A DNA stretch of 64,000 bases from Acanthopleura granulata (taxonomy: Eukaryota; Mollusca; Polyplacophora; Chitonida; Chitonidae), in the NCBI GenBank assembly GCA_016165875.1, contig JABBOT010000002.1, positions 21,034,120 through 21,098,119 on the forward strand, read 5' to 3'. Of this stretch, positions 45,501 to 60,500 are shown piece after piece. Position numbers and translations under genes: made by a program. Below the pieces are notes generated by a model that had not been told where the DNA came from, did not search any database, and worked only from the letters and a program-made list of their open reading frames with translations. Positions within the stretch are counted from its first letter, which is position 1. The number at the start of each line of letters is the position of its first letter.

Positions 45501-48500
45501 AATCTCGAAACAACTGTTAACAATCAGCAAATGTCTTCACTTACAGACTGGTCACGATCTGTGGCATTCACTGTGACAAGTGTCAAGAATGGCACCTGAC
45601 TCCGGGGAATTCTTAATGACACTTCACCGTGGTTGAATTCTGGGTCACGCAAGTTCCGGGAGACAGTCACTGTTCCCACAGTAACGGCTGTCAGTGATGG
45701 TTGACCAGCATCAGAGGCCAGTAAGCGGATCTTAGAAAGAGAACAAAAAGGAAGACATCGTGTACATGTAAATCCTGACCAAAAATGGTGACTTTTGACA
45801 AAGAACAGAGGCTTCTGCCTAAAACCTGTTATTTCTGATCCAATGAAATGATTTTTTTCACATTATTTGTGTTGCAGGCTACCAAAAGGCTACCAAACCA
45901 TGTATATATTCTAAGATTGCAGTAACAGGGACTTTTTTTCAATTTGAACATACCAGGAAACTCAATATTTTTCATCACCAATGTATCAAGAACTCAATTT
46001 ATTTCATGAAATCTCAATGCAAAATTTGCCTGTAACTCAATTTTCTGATTCTCCGGTTACCATGGGCAAGCAGATTAAGACTCACCTTGTACACTCTGGA
46101 GGGGTCCCTCTGCAAATCAGCACCACTGATCACTCGGACAACATTCTGGCTGTCCAAACGGAACAGGCTTGGCGCAGTCTCATCACCCACAATTCGCACA
46201 GACACTTGATTGAACGGTGCCTGAAAAAAGAAACAGAAACATTGTGTGAAGTAAACCAAGTCAGAAAAAATATGTACGTTATTAAAGTAAATCTTAAATA
46301 AGGATAGGAGAGCAGTTGATTTTACAAAATGCACAAGTACAGGTACTTCAAATACTGAAAAATAGGGCCATCCTCATACAGCTCTTTGTTGGGCATAACC
46401 CAGCTGTATGAGAAAAAATATAGTCTGTCAGTAGGTTACTCTTCTTTTTTTTTCTTCTGAAAAGGATAAGGATTTTAAAGAAATCAACATAAAGACAAAA
46501 ATCAAATCCCAGTAAAAATATTAGAGAAGGAGTCTTTTTCTCAATCCCCAGTGAAACTAGACAAAGAACCCACTCTGACAATTACCTTGGTGTCTCTATC
46601 CCTGACAGACACCGTAAACACTGCTGTTCCTGTAGTGCTGTTTACAGGTATTGTTCTCTCATACGGCAAACTGAGGAACTCTGGAGAAAATCTGTTACGG
46701 TTCACAGTTATTTCTACAGTGGCCGAGTTGGATGCAGGTTTGGACGGCTCACCAAGGTCACGGGCAACAACTTGTATCTGAAAAACAGTACCAGTAACTT
46801 TAACACTTCATAAACATCTGGGACAGAGATCATCAGCAAAAAGCTTTTTGATTGAGTTAAATTACCTGATCTGTTTGGCAACACTGAGGCACTTAAACAT
46901 TAAATGCAATTTAAGTATACTCCTATATATAAACTTAATGTCAAAGTACATTTACAGGCAGCAAATATTAAAAAGATTTAACGACCGTTATAGAAACTCA
47001 AAAAATCACAATATCTAGTTTGATCAGTGCTCGCCTTGGCAAAGCAATATTTAATACTAGTTATAAAAAAACACATACAACATAAACTGCCTGCTGACTG
47101 GGTTCATCTCCTATAGGACGTTTTAAGCTGATCTCGCCAGTTTCACGGTCGATTTGGAAATATGTGGTTGTCAGGACATTGGCCACAAGGGAGTATTCAA
47201 TGGTGTTGCTTGGCCTCTGCAAGAAGGATGAAAAAAATCACCCATAAAAGGTTAAATATTCAGGCAAAACCACCCGAAAGTGCAACAACCAACACTACAC
47301 TTTGAGGAAGGACTTTATTGTACATTGTACAATACTCTGTATAGCTGCTCACATTACAGCTCACGCTGATTGCTTTAAATAAAACATCTTTTCTTCCTGT
47401 GTGCTCTGTGAGGCTGTGGCTGTGTTTTTAATTTTATTCAATGTACTCTATTCATTAACTTATGAATCTCTGTTTCTATACTTCTTCATCTTTACAAGTG
47501 AGATGATGATACGTATGAAGCTACATGGTTTGTTTACACAGCTACAGTTTTTAACTTCCAAATCAAGTACAAAGTTTATCTCAGATTTAATGCCAAAATG
47601 TCTGAAGATTGCAACAAGGTAATTTGGAATGACAAAATGCATAATCATCAACACCCTGTAAATTAACTTCTTAGCGTGCAAGTTCGAGACGACAAAGTAA
47701 TGGAAATGGGATTGAGAAAGGGTCTTACAGTAGAGTCGTCATCCGTGGCGTTAACCTTAATGATGGTCTCGCCCAGTGGTTTGGTGGCAGGGATCTCCAC
47801 AGTGTAGCGGGTGGGTTTAAACTCAGGGGCATAGAGGTTACGGCTAACTGTCACATCCACAACAGTGACGTCAGACAGCTTAGGAATCCCACTGTCTTCG
47901 GCAATCACTCGAATCTGGATATATTAAACCAAAGTACTTAGTCTATATTCAGGTCCCCTCCGCAAACATAAAAGTAGAGGGTCTTTAAATCTAAAAACAT
48001 CAGGTCAACGCAGTCATATCCTTGATTCTGGCAGACAGATTTTTGCATAGTTTTAACTGCATCATGAATTTTGAGCTTTCAGACTAATAAGATTTACTTA
48101 CATTTCTGTTGCCCTGTTTTGTTGGTTAATTTATAAAAGGTTCATCAGTTAACAGGCAACTCATGGCAATACAAGAAAATCAGGGTGATACAGTATACGA
48201 AGTTAATTCACTTCCACAATGCAAAAGACCTGTACATAGTGAGACTCACTGTGTATCTGTTGGGACTGTTGTCGATGTTGAGAGACCCATTCACTGTGAT
48301 AGCTCCATTTTGATCAATTCTGAACAGCCTAGTGGCTGGTCCATCTCCAATGATGGAATATGTGATCTGGTTAAATGGGGGCTGTGAGAAAGCAACGACA
48401 TAAAACTGTTACAAGCATTCATAGCAAACAGACTACAAACTGAAAAGAAATTAGATCGCATCCAGAGAAAAAAGGAATAACTATTGTTAGAAAGGCTTTC

Positions 48501-51500
48501 CATTAACAACACTGGGGAAATTACCAAAGAACAAGAAACGTCCAAATTGTCATGAAGTCTACATTAACTTTTCTTGAAAATGATATGATACTGTCATAAA
48601 TTACTGGGATAAAACATTGAATGTACATGCTCTATATATTAGGCTTCCCGAAAAAGACTGAACTCCCATGAAAAATAATAATGAAAACACAGAACTAACA
48701 AATAATTCTTCAAGTTTTTAGTTCAAATCAGGCTAAAAAAATGTTACTTACAAGATCTTTGTCTTCAGCAGTCACCTTGAAAACAAATGTGCCCACAGGG
48801 GAGGTAAGCAGTAGATCTTTGCTGTAAGGCTCACCAACGAATTGGGGCGGCTGGTTATTACGGCTGACCCGTATCACAAACCGATAAGGAGGACTGGACT
48901 TTGATTCTGGCCGACCAAGATCATATGCTACCACATTTACCTGAAATAATGAAATTGTGTTGAATAGTTACAATACACTGGAGACATTTGGATTTGGTGA
49001 ACATCAGATTTACATGAGAAGGTCACATGGCATGAATATCAAAGATAAAATATCAACTTTTGCACAACACAGAATAAATACTTCCAGTTTTTGTAACATT
49101 CAATATTGCAATCAAGGTTTTCTCAGAGCTTAAGGTCCATGAATAGAACTCTTAAATAACACTTCACAAGCCTATCTTTCACTTTTTGTTATGCAGAATA
49201 TGGGTATAGAACTAACAGCACCTGCCTAAAACTGGAGCTGGGAACAGATTTTTGGAAAATTACTCACTGTATAAGTAGTTTCTGAAAGTCCCACAAGCCA
49301 ACTTCTCACAGATATTTCTCCCGTTACTTCATTGACCAAAAACTCCTCTGTGCTTCCACGGTACCGCACGGTGTTGTGTGGTGGCTGAAATGTAAACCAA
49401 TCATAATTCACCAAAAAAACATACAAGATTTCACAAACCACACCAGTTTGTTTTTTTGTTATTTTTTCAAAAACAGGCCAAAAATCACATGAGAAGAAAA
49501 GACGTTTAAAAGCCATTAAATTAAACCACTTGATTTGACTGGAAAACTGTAAAGGTATAACAGAGAGTTATAATGTATGGGGGAAAAAATAGTGGTCATC
49601 AAAACTTTCATTTTACAAACATTTTTTGTTTGAACACATTTCATTTCGAGTTCAGAACAAAGACACAGATGACTTCAGGCAAGACAATTGCTCAGGAAAG
49701 TGGTGAATGACTGATGGGTTGTTTGACTTACACGGAGATCCCTATCCTCGGCACTGACGACAGCGATGACCCCACCTGGGCGTGACGTCTCCTCAATAGG
49801 CGATGTCAGAGTGGGGGTCTGCACCCACTGAGGGGCAAACATGTTACGATTCACATATACAATGACAATCGCATTAGTGTGCTTGGGAGGACTGCCACCA
49901 TCTTCAGCACGGACTTCAAACTAAAAGCCAGACAACACAACAGAACGGATGAGAATGTAACCTGAAACTAATTCTGTACTTGTAGAAATGTTTCAAGTCC
50001 ATGTATGAGCATCAACAGAAATCGTTCACATGTAAAGATACCAAGGCTGGCAACTACAGTCTGTCAAATACCCTTAACAGATCTTAACAGCACTTATTAC
50101 GTGATGTAGGGGACAAGAAACACGACTGCTTATTCAAGAGTTTTGTTGATTTAGTTTATCAACACTCAGGGTTTACTTCTATGATACCCTAATAACTTTT
50201 CTTATACATCATCTTGTCTTGATGGGGCCCAATCAGACATCATCATTCACAAAAAGTTTATGGACAAGTGATACTAAGCTCTGTGAGAGCTGGTCCATTT
50301 CTCTTACCCTGTACTCTAGCTCGTCTTGCCGGGATATATCCTGAGCTAGGATAATGCGCCCAGAACTCGGATTAGGAATACTGAAGAAGGCTGCAGCTGG
50401 TCTGTCTCGTACAATGCTGTAAGACACTCGGCCAAAATTACCCTGCGACAAAGAAATGATATTGTTCATTTTTTTTGAAAATACAGCTTTAACTCCAAAT
50501 CAGCTTAAAACTGTTAGAACTGTTAAGCAGATATCTATCTTGGTTCCCCCAGGCAAATATTACATTAACACCTGGTACAATTAATGACTGCTATTGTGAT
50601 GAATACAATTTTTATCTCAAAAGAAGTAATTAAGCCTTCTAGTTGTGCTATCACACCACAATAACACATATAACAGCAAAACATTTTAAGACTTGTTTTA
50701 AGTTACTGATCATTTTTCACTGTCGTAATGTACCTGTGTGTCCGAGTCCCTGGCAGTGACCGTGAGAATGAGCTGGTTCTGGGGGTGGGTGGCATCAATC
50801 TGGGCAGAATATGTGGTGTTGGTGAAGGTGGGGGCCTGACTATTCCTCAGGACGTTGATGGTCACCCTGGCCGTGTTATCACTGATCAGAGAAGGCTCAC
50901 CCATATCACGTGCCTTGATGTCAACCTGAAACAACAATCTTTCTTTACCAATCATTTCTCAGGTATCACAGTACAATGAAAGTGAATCAGAGTCACTTTC
51001 CACTGTGCATCTCACAGTTATATAGGAAATCTTTCTTTGCTTTGAATGGAATGTAGAATAGCAGAAAGGTACATACCACATATCTAGTCTGTGTATCAGT
51101 GGTCAAAGGTTGAGAAATGGTCAGATTACCAGACAGTGGGTCCACACGGAAATATTGCGCTCCTCCAAACTGGGAGAGGGCAATAAAGTACCTAATTTGA
51201 GCTCCCAGACCCTGTATAAAGGACAAATTTACAGCTTTGCATTTAATACAGTTTTATAAATCAAAATTGGAGATTACTGGAAATTACAACTTTACAAATC
51301 TCCCCATTATAATGCTCTCACAAAAATGCTTCAATGAACAACATGACAACTTGAATTCCTCCACACATCAATGAATATCTGAAAAAGTGTATACGGTAAG
51401 GCTGAAACTACATTACCTGGTAGTCTAAAAGTACAGTTCATAAAATTTTTAAGAGTAGAAAGACCACAACAGTAGATTGAAAACACAGTTTGTTTGACAC

Positions 51501-54500
51501 TGCCACTTACAGGTGGGTCGAGATCAATGGCAGTTGTGGTGTACAAAACTGTGGCCAGAGACTCTGTCTCCGAGATTGTGAGTGTCACTGGAGTCTGAGA
51601 GGTGATTCGGGGACGGTACTGGTTACGCTGAATTGTAATCTCCACAACACCTACATCTGACAAAGGAGGGCGGCCACCATCTTGGACGAAAATCCAAATC
51701 TGTGGACGGCAAACAGTACAATGAAGCTATCCTTTTCATCTATAAACCATAGACAGATCACTAGAAATCCTCTAATGAAGCGTAAATTTGAGGATATCAG
51801 AGAGCAGCTAAGACAGACTTGGATAAATTCAATGTCCGGTCAGTGTTATGAATTGTTTGGATTACGTCAGATAGACAGGATGTAGTACGATACATACATT
51901 GTAGGTGTTTTGAGGAGCTTGCGACAGGTCAGCCCTGACACGGACTTCACCAGTCTGGGGGTTAAAGCTGAAGTAGGTTAAGGCATCAGCTGACAGGTTC
52001 CCAAGAACACGCATCTGAGTCTGGTTGAATGGAGCCTTAAAAAGAAACGAAATAACTTAATAATTCAACATCATATCTACAATTCTGCTCTGTTCAAATC
52101 CCTTCCTAAGTTTGAGCATGAAAGCTATCACAGAAAATAAACTCAAGTTTAAAATAAAGTGTCATTTTATCTGTAGAACATGGGCTCCTTTATGTCAGCA
52201 AGTACTTGTTCAATACTAATTTCCTCTGAAAAACAACAACTGAAAGATAAGTAGCCACATTTTTGTCCAATTCACTAAGCTTGTTCAACTGGTTTCACAG
52301 TTGTGGATAGTACATGTAGAGACTGTCAAACACTTACACTGACGTCCCTATCCACCGGCTCCACGCGGACTACCAGAGAGTTTACAGTGGTGTTCTCAGC
52401 CACAGACAGCCTGTATGGGCTTCCCCGCAGGAATGGAGCGTAACGATTGCGATCCACCTTGATGGTCACTGTGGCTGTGTTGGTGCCGTTGTTGCTGGGC
52501 ACTCCCAAATCATAAACACGCACTTCCACCTAGACCAATACCAAAATATCAAACACCTAAGAACAAAGTTTATTTCAGTTGAGACATATGTTATCATGAA
52601 TCGAGAACAAAGAAAACAAATATCACAATCTAAACTTTCCCAAATGAAAAGAGTGCACTAAAAACTAATATGACTTTTGTTTATACCTTCAATACCATCT
52701 TACTATTATATGATTTTTATGGGTATTGGAGGGTCAATACTAACATATCACATCACAAAGATATTACTAATCGCGTATGAATCTAAGACAGCAAAATCAT
52801 CAAAAGAAGTTCCAGTTGGATTTGATTAAAAAAATCTCACATTCCACCCTTGGCACATTTATGGTTTCATGTAAATTAACGTACAGTGTAAGATGTCCTC
52901 TGCTGTGGGTCGAGCTGCAGTGATTTGCGGACAGACAACATTCCTGTCTGACGATTGATCTGGAAGTACTCCCTACCTACAGCTGTCCCAATCAGAGCAT
53001 AGTTCAGCGTATTGAACGGAGCCTGCAAACAAAATCATAGTGAAAAGTCTGTTAAGGGTAACACAGAAGTAGAAACCACACAAGGAAGTCAGCATAAGAC
53101 TCCAAACAATGGCAAGAGAGTGGCGCTTTGGGTTGAATATTAACCGATATTAGGCCCTTCAACTTTCTCAAGTGCTTTTGGGATCAAAAAAACGGTAGAA
53201 CTTAACATACCTGGGTATCATCATCTTGGGCAGTAACAGTGCCAAAGCCTTGATTAAGTGCTCGTGTTTCTTCCACATCAAACGTGTACACTGTTTGCAC
53301 AAAGTAAGGAGCTCCTTGATTCCGATTAACAACCACACGTACAATTGTGCTGTTACCCAGAGGGGGACGCCCATTGTCAAATGCTCGGATTCGAATCTGT
53401 AGGTGGTACAGAAAAGAACTTCTCAACAAGAATTCACCTTTCAAACAAATTCAGCAAACCTTAATTAAGAATTTTGCGCATGTATACGCTCAAATATACA
53501 ACTGTTTTTTTTGGACATGAAGATTGACTTATGATTATAGTTTATATTCCTATGAAAGAGCATGATGGGGCAGAAAATAAGAGAAGGTTAACATGAACAG
53601 ACTGGACTCTATCTTACAAAATTCTATTGGATAAGACAATAGTTGCAAAAATTTGTTTCTTAAACGAAGTAAGATCAACTCACATCATGAAAATAACAGC
53701 ACATTTTTACAGCACACATGACATAGTCTAACTTTCTTTATATAACTTACAATGTAGGTGGTCTGCACATCTGTGTCCAGAGTCCTCCTGACAACGATCT
53801 GCCCAGTCTGTGTTATGTTGAAGTAAGCCGGCGAGGGAGGATCACCTATGATCTCATAGCTTACTTTGTTAAAGAAAGGCTGGAAAAGAACTCAATCAGG
53901 TATACTTCATTCATATATTGCAAAGTCCAGGTTCAATAAACTAAGAGGAAATACCGAGAATTCCATGAAGAAACACAAAAACTATACTGTCAAAAGGGTA
54001 TGTAAGGCGTAAAAATAAAATAAATAAACCATAAAAACTCTATCACAGCTCTGTATATTAAGTAACCATATTCTGAAATGTCCTTACCGAAATGTCATTG
54101 TCAACCGCTTGAACTTGGAAGATTACGGTGCCTGGTTGAACCCTCTCTGTGATGGATATGTCCTGCGTGGAAACCCTGGTCCAGTAAGGTGCAAACTGAT
54201 TCCTCAACACCCTCACTATGATGATCCCATGTCCTGGGGCTCTTAACGGTGGATTCCCTCTGTCTTCAGCTTGCACTAAAATCTTCAGGAACAAAAGGAA
54301 AATTCAAAGAGTCAGAAAAATAAATCCACAGTGAAAGTATTCCAAGCTTGGTGTCTGGGAGACAAATATGTTTTCATATAAGTGAGGCATGCAATATGAC
54401 TCTGACTGCTTGTGGATAACATATAAGGCATATAAGTGAGGTATGCAATATGACTGACTGCTTGTGGATAACATATAAGGCATATAAATGAGGCATGCAA

Positions 54501-57500
54501 TATGACTCTGACTGCTTGTGGATAACATATAAGGCATATAATGCTAGAAGAAATCCACTATGAGGCTGGATTTGAGGTACAAATTAGCCAAATCAGCATC
54601 ATACCATGGGTTTTAATCAAGAAAAACAAAACCAAGTCTCTGAATGCTCAAGACTGAAGGCCCAAGCTACTGTGCATTGACATTTCATGGATTATATCAA
54701 TACATTTTTTTAAACAAACTATAAACCAGCTACAATTAGGTTTCTTTTATTATTACCAACACAATGCAAAATTAGACACCATAACCTATAAGCTTTGTGT
54801 AAGATTTTACTATACAATAAGATACAGTATACACTACGTAATTTTGTAAAACTTGTCTTTGTTTATATTTATTTATTTATTTATTTGACTGGTGCTTTAT
54901 GCCATACTCGAGAACATTTCACTTCCACGACGTCGGCCAGCATCACTGTGGGAGGAAACTGGGCGTAAGCTTGAATTCACAGTGATCACACTGCTGACAG
55001 GCACCTGAGTCATTACGCTGTGCTAGTATGTTACTTCCCTCCCCTCCCATTCTTCTTTATACATGATCAATGTACCTGTGCCTGGTAAGTGTATTACTGC
55101 ATGTTTCATTAAGTGTCTATGATGGTAACCAGCTTACCCGGTAGTACTCCTCATCTCCTAGCATCAGAGACTGACGAAGACGAATCTGCCCTGTGTTCTC
55201 ATCAATCTGGAAGAAGTTCTGGGCTATCTGATGGCCAACAATCTCGAATCTTAGTTCATTATAAGGACTCTGCAAAATAAACAATACAAGTGATGAATAA
55301 CAAGCAAATTCATATAATTTATATCTGAAACCAAATAAAAAAGTACTGTGCAATGCACTTAAAATCCCTCGGCCTTAAGCACATGTACGATGTAACCAAT
55401 AGATACAAATTCCATGAGATGTTATTTATAATGCCAGCCATTAATGAAATGGTGAAGGTGTTGCATAAATTTCGCGAACTTGAGACATACTATTCAAGAG
55501 TTAGAGCATTTATAAGCCTTTTATAAAATTAAACTTAAATGACCTCAAAGACCTTAAAGGAAAAGGTCGAAAAGATCACTAAAAATCAATAGGGTTCTTC
55601 TTCATGCCTAAGTGTAATTACAGTGTAAGTTTAGTGAACTTGTGCCAAACTGTTCTAATGACATCATGTTTACAAGCCTTTTATAAAATTTAACTTAAAT
55701 GTCCCCAATGACCTTGAAGAGGTGTGTGCCAATGAATTAATGTGGTGTAAGTTTGGTGAACTTGGGCTAAACTCTTCTAGAGATAGAGCATTTACAAGAA
55801 TTTAACTCCAATGACCCCAATGACCTTGAAGGAAAAGATCAAGGTCACTGAAAATCAATAGGGTTCTTCCTCATGCCAATGTGTAAGTGTGGTGTAAGTT
55901 TCGTGAACTTGGGCTAAACCATTCTAAAGATTAAGCATTAACAAACCTTTGTCTAAAATTTAACTTGACCCCAATGACCTAGCAGAAAAACGTCAAGGTC
56001 ACTGAAAATCAATAGGGTTCTTCCTCTTGCCAAGGTGTAAGTAAGTGTAGTGTAAGATTGTTGAACATCAGATAAACTGTTCTATAGATAGAACATTTAC
56101 AAGGAATATGGAGAGACGGACGGAAAGGAACACAGGCAGACAGACACCGCCCACTATGACAATACCTCTAGGCCAAAATTGGCCGAGGGGTAAAAACTTA
56201 CAGATGGAGTACTCTGGTTTTCAAACTTCAATGGAGGTTCCACACCATGGACTTTCACACAAAATTATATACGAGTCAGACAATACGTGGAGCAGTTATT
56301 GCACGCAAACCAATAACCAACCAGTTTTTAGGTTACTGTTAAATGTACAAACTTATGCGAAGACCTGACTGTTTGAAGATTTGACCTTGGGATATACTGA
56401 ATGAGCCTGCATAAAAAATGTATCAAAAAGTAGTTGGACAATATTTGGTGCATGGGAAAATAAACAAAATGTTTATCAGATCTTACAGCTGTGTCGTTGT
56501 CTACAGCATCCACATCATAGATGAGGTAGTCAAAGCCCACGCTCTCTGGCACAGTAATGTTCACTGTATTCTCTATGCCACCAGGGTTGGTGAAGCGAGG
56601 ACGAAACCTGTTCCTAGACACTGCGACAACAACAACAGTGAAGCCCAGTTTACTCGGTCTCCCAGAGTCAGCTGCTTGCACCCGGACCTGAAAAATATGC
56701 GTCTGGTTTGTGAGTGAGTGTGCACTGAGCATCATACAATACATTAGCTTAATACCCTAAGGCATGCTTAAATCTGTAAATGCCACACTGGAGCTGAACA
56801 TGTTATAATTTGTGGAGAAATACCAAAAGAATATTAATATTGCTACATCTCAAGGAATAAAAGAGCATCCTCAGCCACAACCATTCATTCCAAGCAGGCT
56901 CCTAATAAATCACATACAACTCAACTGATTTTCCTGTCTTATAACTTTAAGCTTCATCACAAACACATCTGCATAGAGACTAACTTCTGCATTACAGATT
57001 TAAAATAACAACGTCAACCTCACTGTTAGAATCTGCAAACAACAGTACAGCTAAATATTTAGCAAAGAGGAAAGAAAATGAATCAAAATATATAATTAGT
57101 AAAAAAATGAAAATTTTCCGTGACATAAACTGAGCCCACACCACAGAGTGAATATAAAATTTCTGGTGTTAACAGCATGACTATTAAAATCATGTGAAAA
57201 AAAAACAGAAAAGAAAAAATATGATGGACTTACCCTGTACTCTGGTGTGGAATCTGTCAGAATGGGGCGCCTCAGGCGTATTACCCCTTGACTGTTGATA
57301 GTAAACACATTCTCAGCTCCGGTGTCACCCACTATACTGTACGTGATATTGTTAAATGGTGGCTGAAATGTTCAATGATTCAGAAAGGATCAGTCATACA
57401 ACTTTCCAAGATACCTTAGGATAACATAGATGACTCCTAAAAATACATGTACATAAACAGAAAATTTAGAAGAACATCAACGGGAATATAAAAAAGTTAG

Positions 57501-60500
57501 TTTTCATTACTGAGTTTTTCAGCACTCACCTCATCTCTGTCTGTAGCTGTGACAGTAAAGACCACCCTGTTTGCCTGCGAGTCTACAGGAATATCAGTGT
57601 CATACAAGGACCGTGCAAACTCTGGGGCATACAGGTTGTGTTTGACTGTAACATCCACCACAGCATCTTCTGTGGAATCTAGCGGTAAGGGTTCACCCAA
57701 ATCACGGGCTTTCACATACAGCTGAAATATGGGAAACAAGTAATAACCTTTGAAATGTGTATGTAGACATTTAAAAAATACAGTGTGTACTCATATCTCT
57801 ATTAAATAATGGTTTAACAGCAGCCAGGTTAAGACATTTTTAGAAATTTCAAAATGTAGAATGACATCCCGTCATCTTCAAATGACGGAATTTGTTAGAA
57901 TCTCATTAAGCACACTCATTTAGCCATTTATAGCAGGACACCATGCTACCATGCCAAATGGTAGAATTGACTAGCATCTTACTCAGCATATTTTATCAAA
58001 ACATGCATGTATGTTATGTTCACCTTACCAGGAACAAAGTGTTCTGTCACTTTTGAGCTAAGTACAGTAAGTACAGAAATTCATAGATATAAATTGTTAA
58101 GTAAAACCAGAGCAAATACCCTTAAAACGGGAATATCTCAAACCTGTTGATTTCAAAGCCTTAAAAATGAACTTGTAATATTGACACAATGTCATGTATT
58201 TACATTCCTGGATAAAAACTCAACAAAGTACCTATATTTCAAAATAGAATATTCCAAACAGAAGTTTGGTCTTCGGCTTAACAAGCTTACCCTGTAATTT
58301 ACACGGTCCGTCAGGTCATCTGTGAGAGGTTTAATCAGGTAAATGCCACCTGTTCTCTCATTCACATCAAAGTACTCCAAACCCTGGCTGTTACCACCCA
58401 GTCGGTACCTCACCTGATTGTGGGGAGGCTGGAAATGGAAGTACAAATCACATGAGCTGAAAATATACTTAAGCCACATTCTGAAACAGCTTTAAAAATA
58501 CATATAAATAATCAAAGTCCGGACAACCATATACAGATAGTCTACACCAACTCTTTTAGCCTAGAATATAATTAGTGTTGTTTAGATTACAGATATGTGT
58601 CTTATGCATATGAAGAGGAAAATAACTATGTGATTGTAATCCAGATGTTTCGGAAAACATTCACCATTTATTAACTGCTGTTTTAACATTCAGCTTTATA
58701 ACTATGACTAACTTCCAAATGTGAAGAAGTCAGCAGTATGGTTCGCTTTATAAGCCAGTAATAGTTACTTCACTTTTAAACACTAAACAATTCTGTGGTA
58801 TAAAGATGCAAAACATATACGAGATGAGCTTCATGCATCTTGTTTCCGTGATGAGGAGAAAGCCTGCTTACTTACCACAGTGTCAAGATCTCTTGCTTCA
58901 ACTGTTATAAAAGATCTGCCCAATTCCTGAGTTTCTAGGATGGTGATAGTATAGGGCGTGGTCCTGGTAAACCTTGGGGGGTTGAGATTACGTAGTACGG
59001 TGACTCGGGCAACAGTTACAGCAGTTTTCTGTGGAGAACCATTGTCACCCACCCAAATACGCACCTGAAACAGAAGCCCAAATTTCAAACTATGACCTAA
59101 GTTGACATGCAAACACTTTTCATCCTTTAGGTGTGCATATTCATCTTTTTCACATTCCCAATGGATTTAAAAACCTTCAAGAAAATATCATTGTGTATTT
59201 TGTTTTTTTATTTGCTGGTACATGTAAGTATCCCATTGTGAGACAGTATTGAATGTCTTGTCTCACACTATTATGTTAAATGAGATGAATGACTTTTCAA
59301 AGATGAGATATTAAACAAAACACAAACAGTGAAATTTCAGAATGAATGAATGCTTATTGTTTAACGCCCTACTCAAAAATATTTCACTTATACGAAATAT
59401 TAATAATACTCCTTGGTGCAGGACAGATTTCCCCCGTATCTGTTATCTGGTGCTGCCTCACCGAGATGACTTGTCGAAGACACCCAACAACCCCCTCACC
59501 CAGTCACATTATACTGACACCGGGCCGAGCACTCCATCCTCTATCCTCTATTACTGAGTGCCTAGTGAGGAAGCAGGATGTACCATTTTTTAAAGTCTTT
59601 GGTATCACCCGACCCAGGTTTGAACCCAGATCTCCCCGTCTGAAGAAACTTACCTACCTATACTTGTACCATGCACCTATACTAATCTCTACACATAAAA
59701 TTTCTTTTATTCCATAACTCACCAAAGTTCAGTGTTGACTTAGCTGACTTTTCTAGGGATTTTAACAGGATAGTAGCCTTACCCAATTTTTATGTATATT
59801 TCCAAAGTTATGTTTATATGTATTGAGAACAGAAGGCAGTGAACAGAGGTCACTTTTATAAGATCTTTAGCAAACTCGTTGTTGTATATGACTGTAACCT
59901 CTGTATCTGAGGCCTCATCAGCTGATGTGTGACTATGGTCTCTACACCCACCCGGTAGACACTGTCAGAGTCAGCCTGTATACTGTTCCTCAGGGTTATA
60001 ACAGCTGTGGATCTGTCATTGGGAACTGGTCTGATGGCAAACAATCCCTGGGATTTATCATCCCCAATAATACGAAACTCCAGCTCATTGAAAACCTGTT
60101 GAATCAGAAAGTGAGCTTAAGAAGCAAACTACAAAACACGAGATGCTCTTTTCTATAAATTTAATTGAATGAAAAAAGTCAGAAAGTACACAGCAGAAAA
60201 CACATTCAACAAAACTGGAGATTAGTGATATTTCTATATAATATAAAAGGGTGTCACAGCTGTTTTGTGTACATTTAAATACATCCTAATGGATGTAAAT
60301 ATAGAGCTTTCATATATATCTATATATAAATGAGGCATTATTAATTTTTAAAAGTTTAACGTTTTTTAGTTGAGGTATCATGCATAAAGAAGTCATTTTA
60401 AAAATCCTATCAAAATAAAAACAAACATGAAACTATAGAATGACTACATACCGTATCATTGTCTCGCACTCTGATTTCTCCAGCTCTGAACACATCTGTA

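Noticed and set aside
54304..54537. Minus-strand frame with a repeated peptide
   Set aside because: It is produced by the 54/52-base minisatellite; a unit length divisible by three gives the repeated peptide by chance.
59346..59717. 123-residue plus-strand open frame
   Set aside because: It runs through the SINE-like sequence, has no recognisable domain, and has no splice or expression context.
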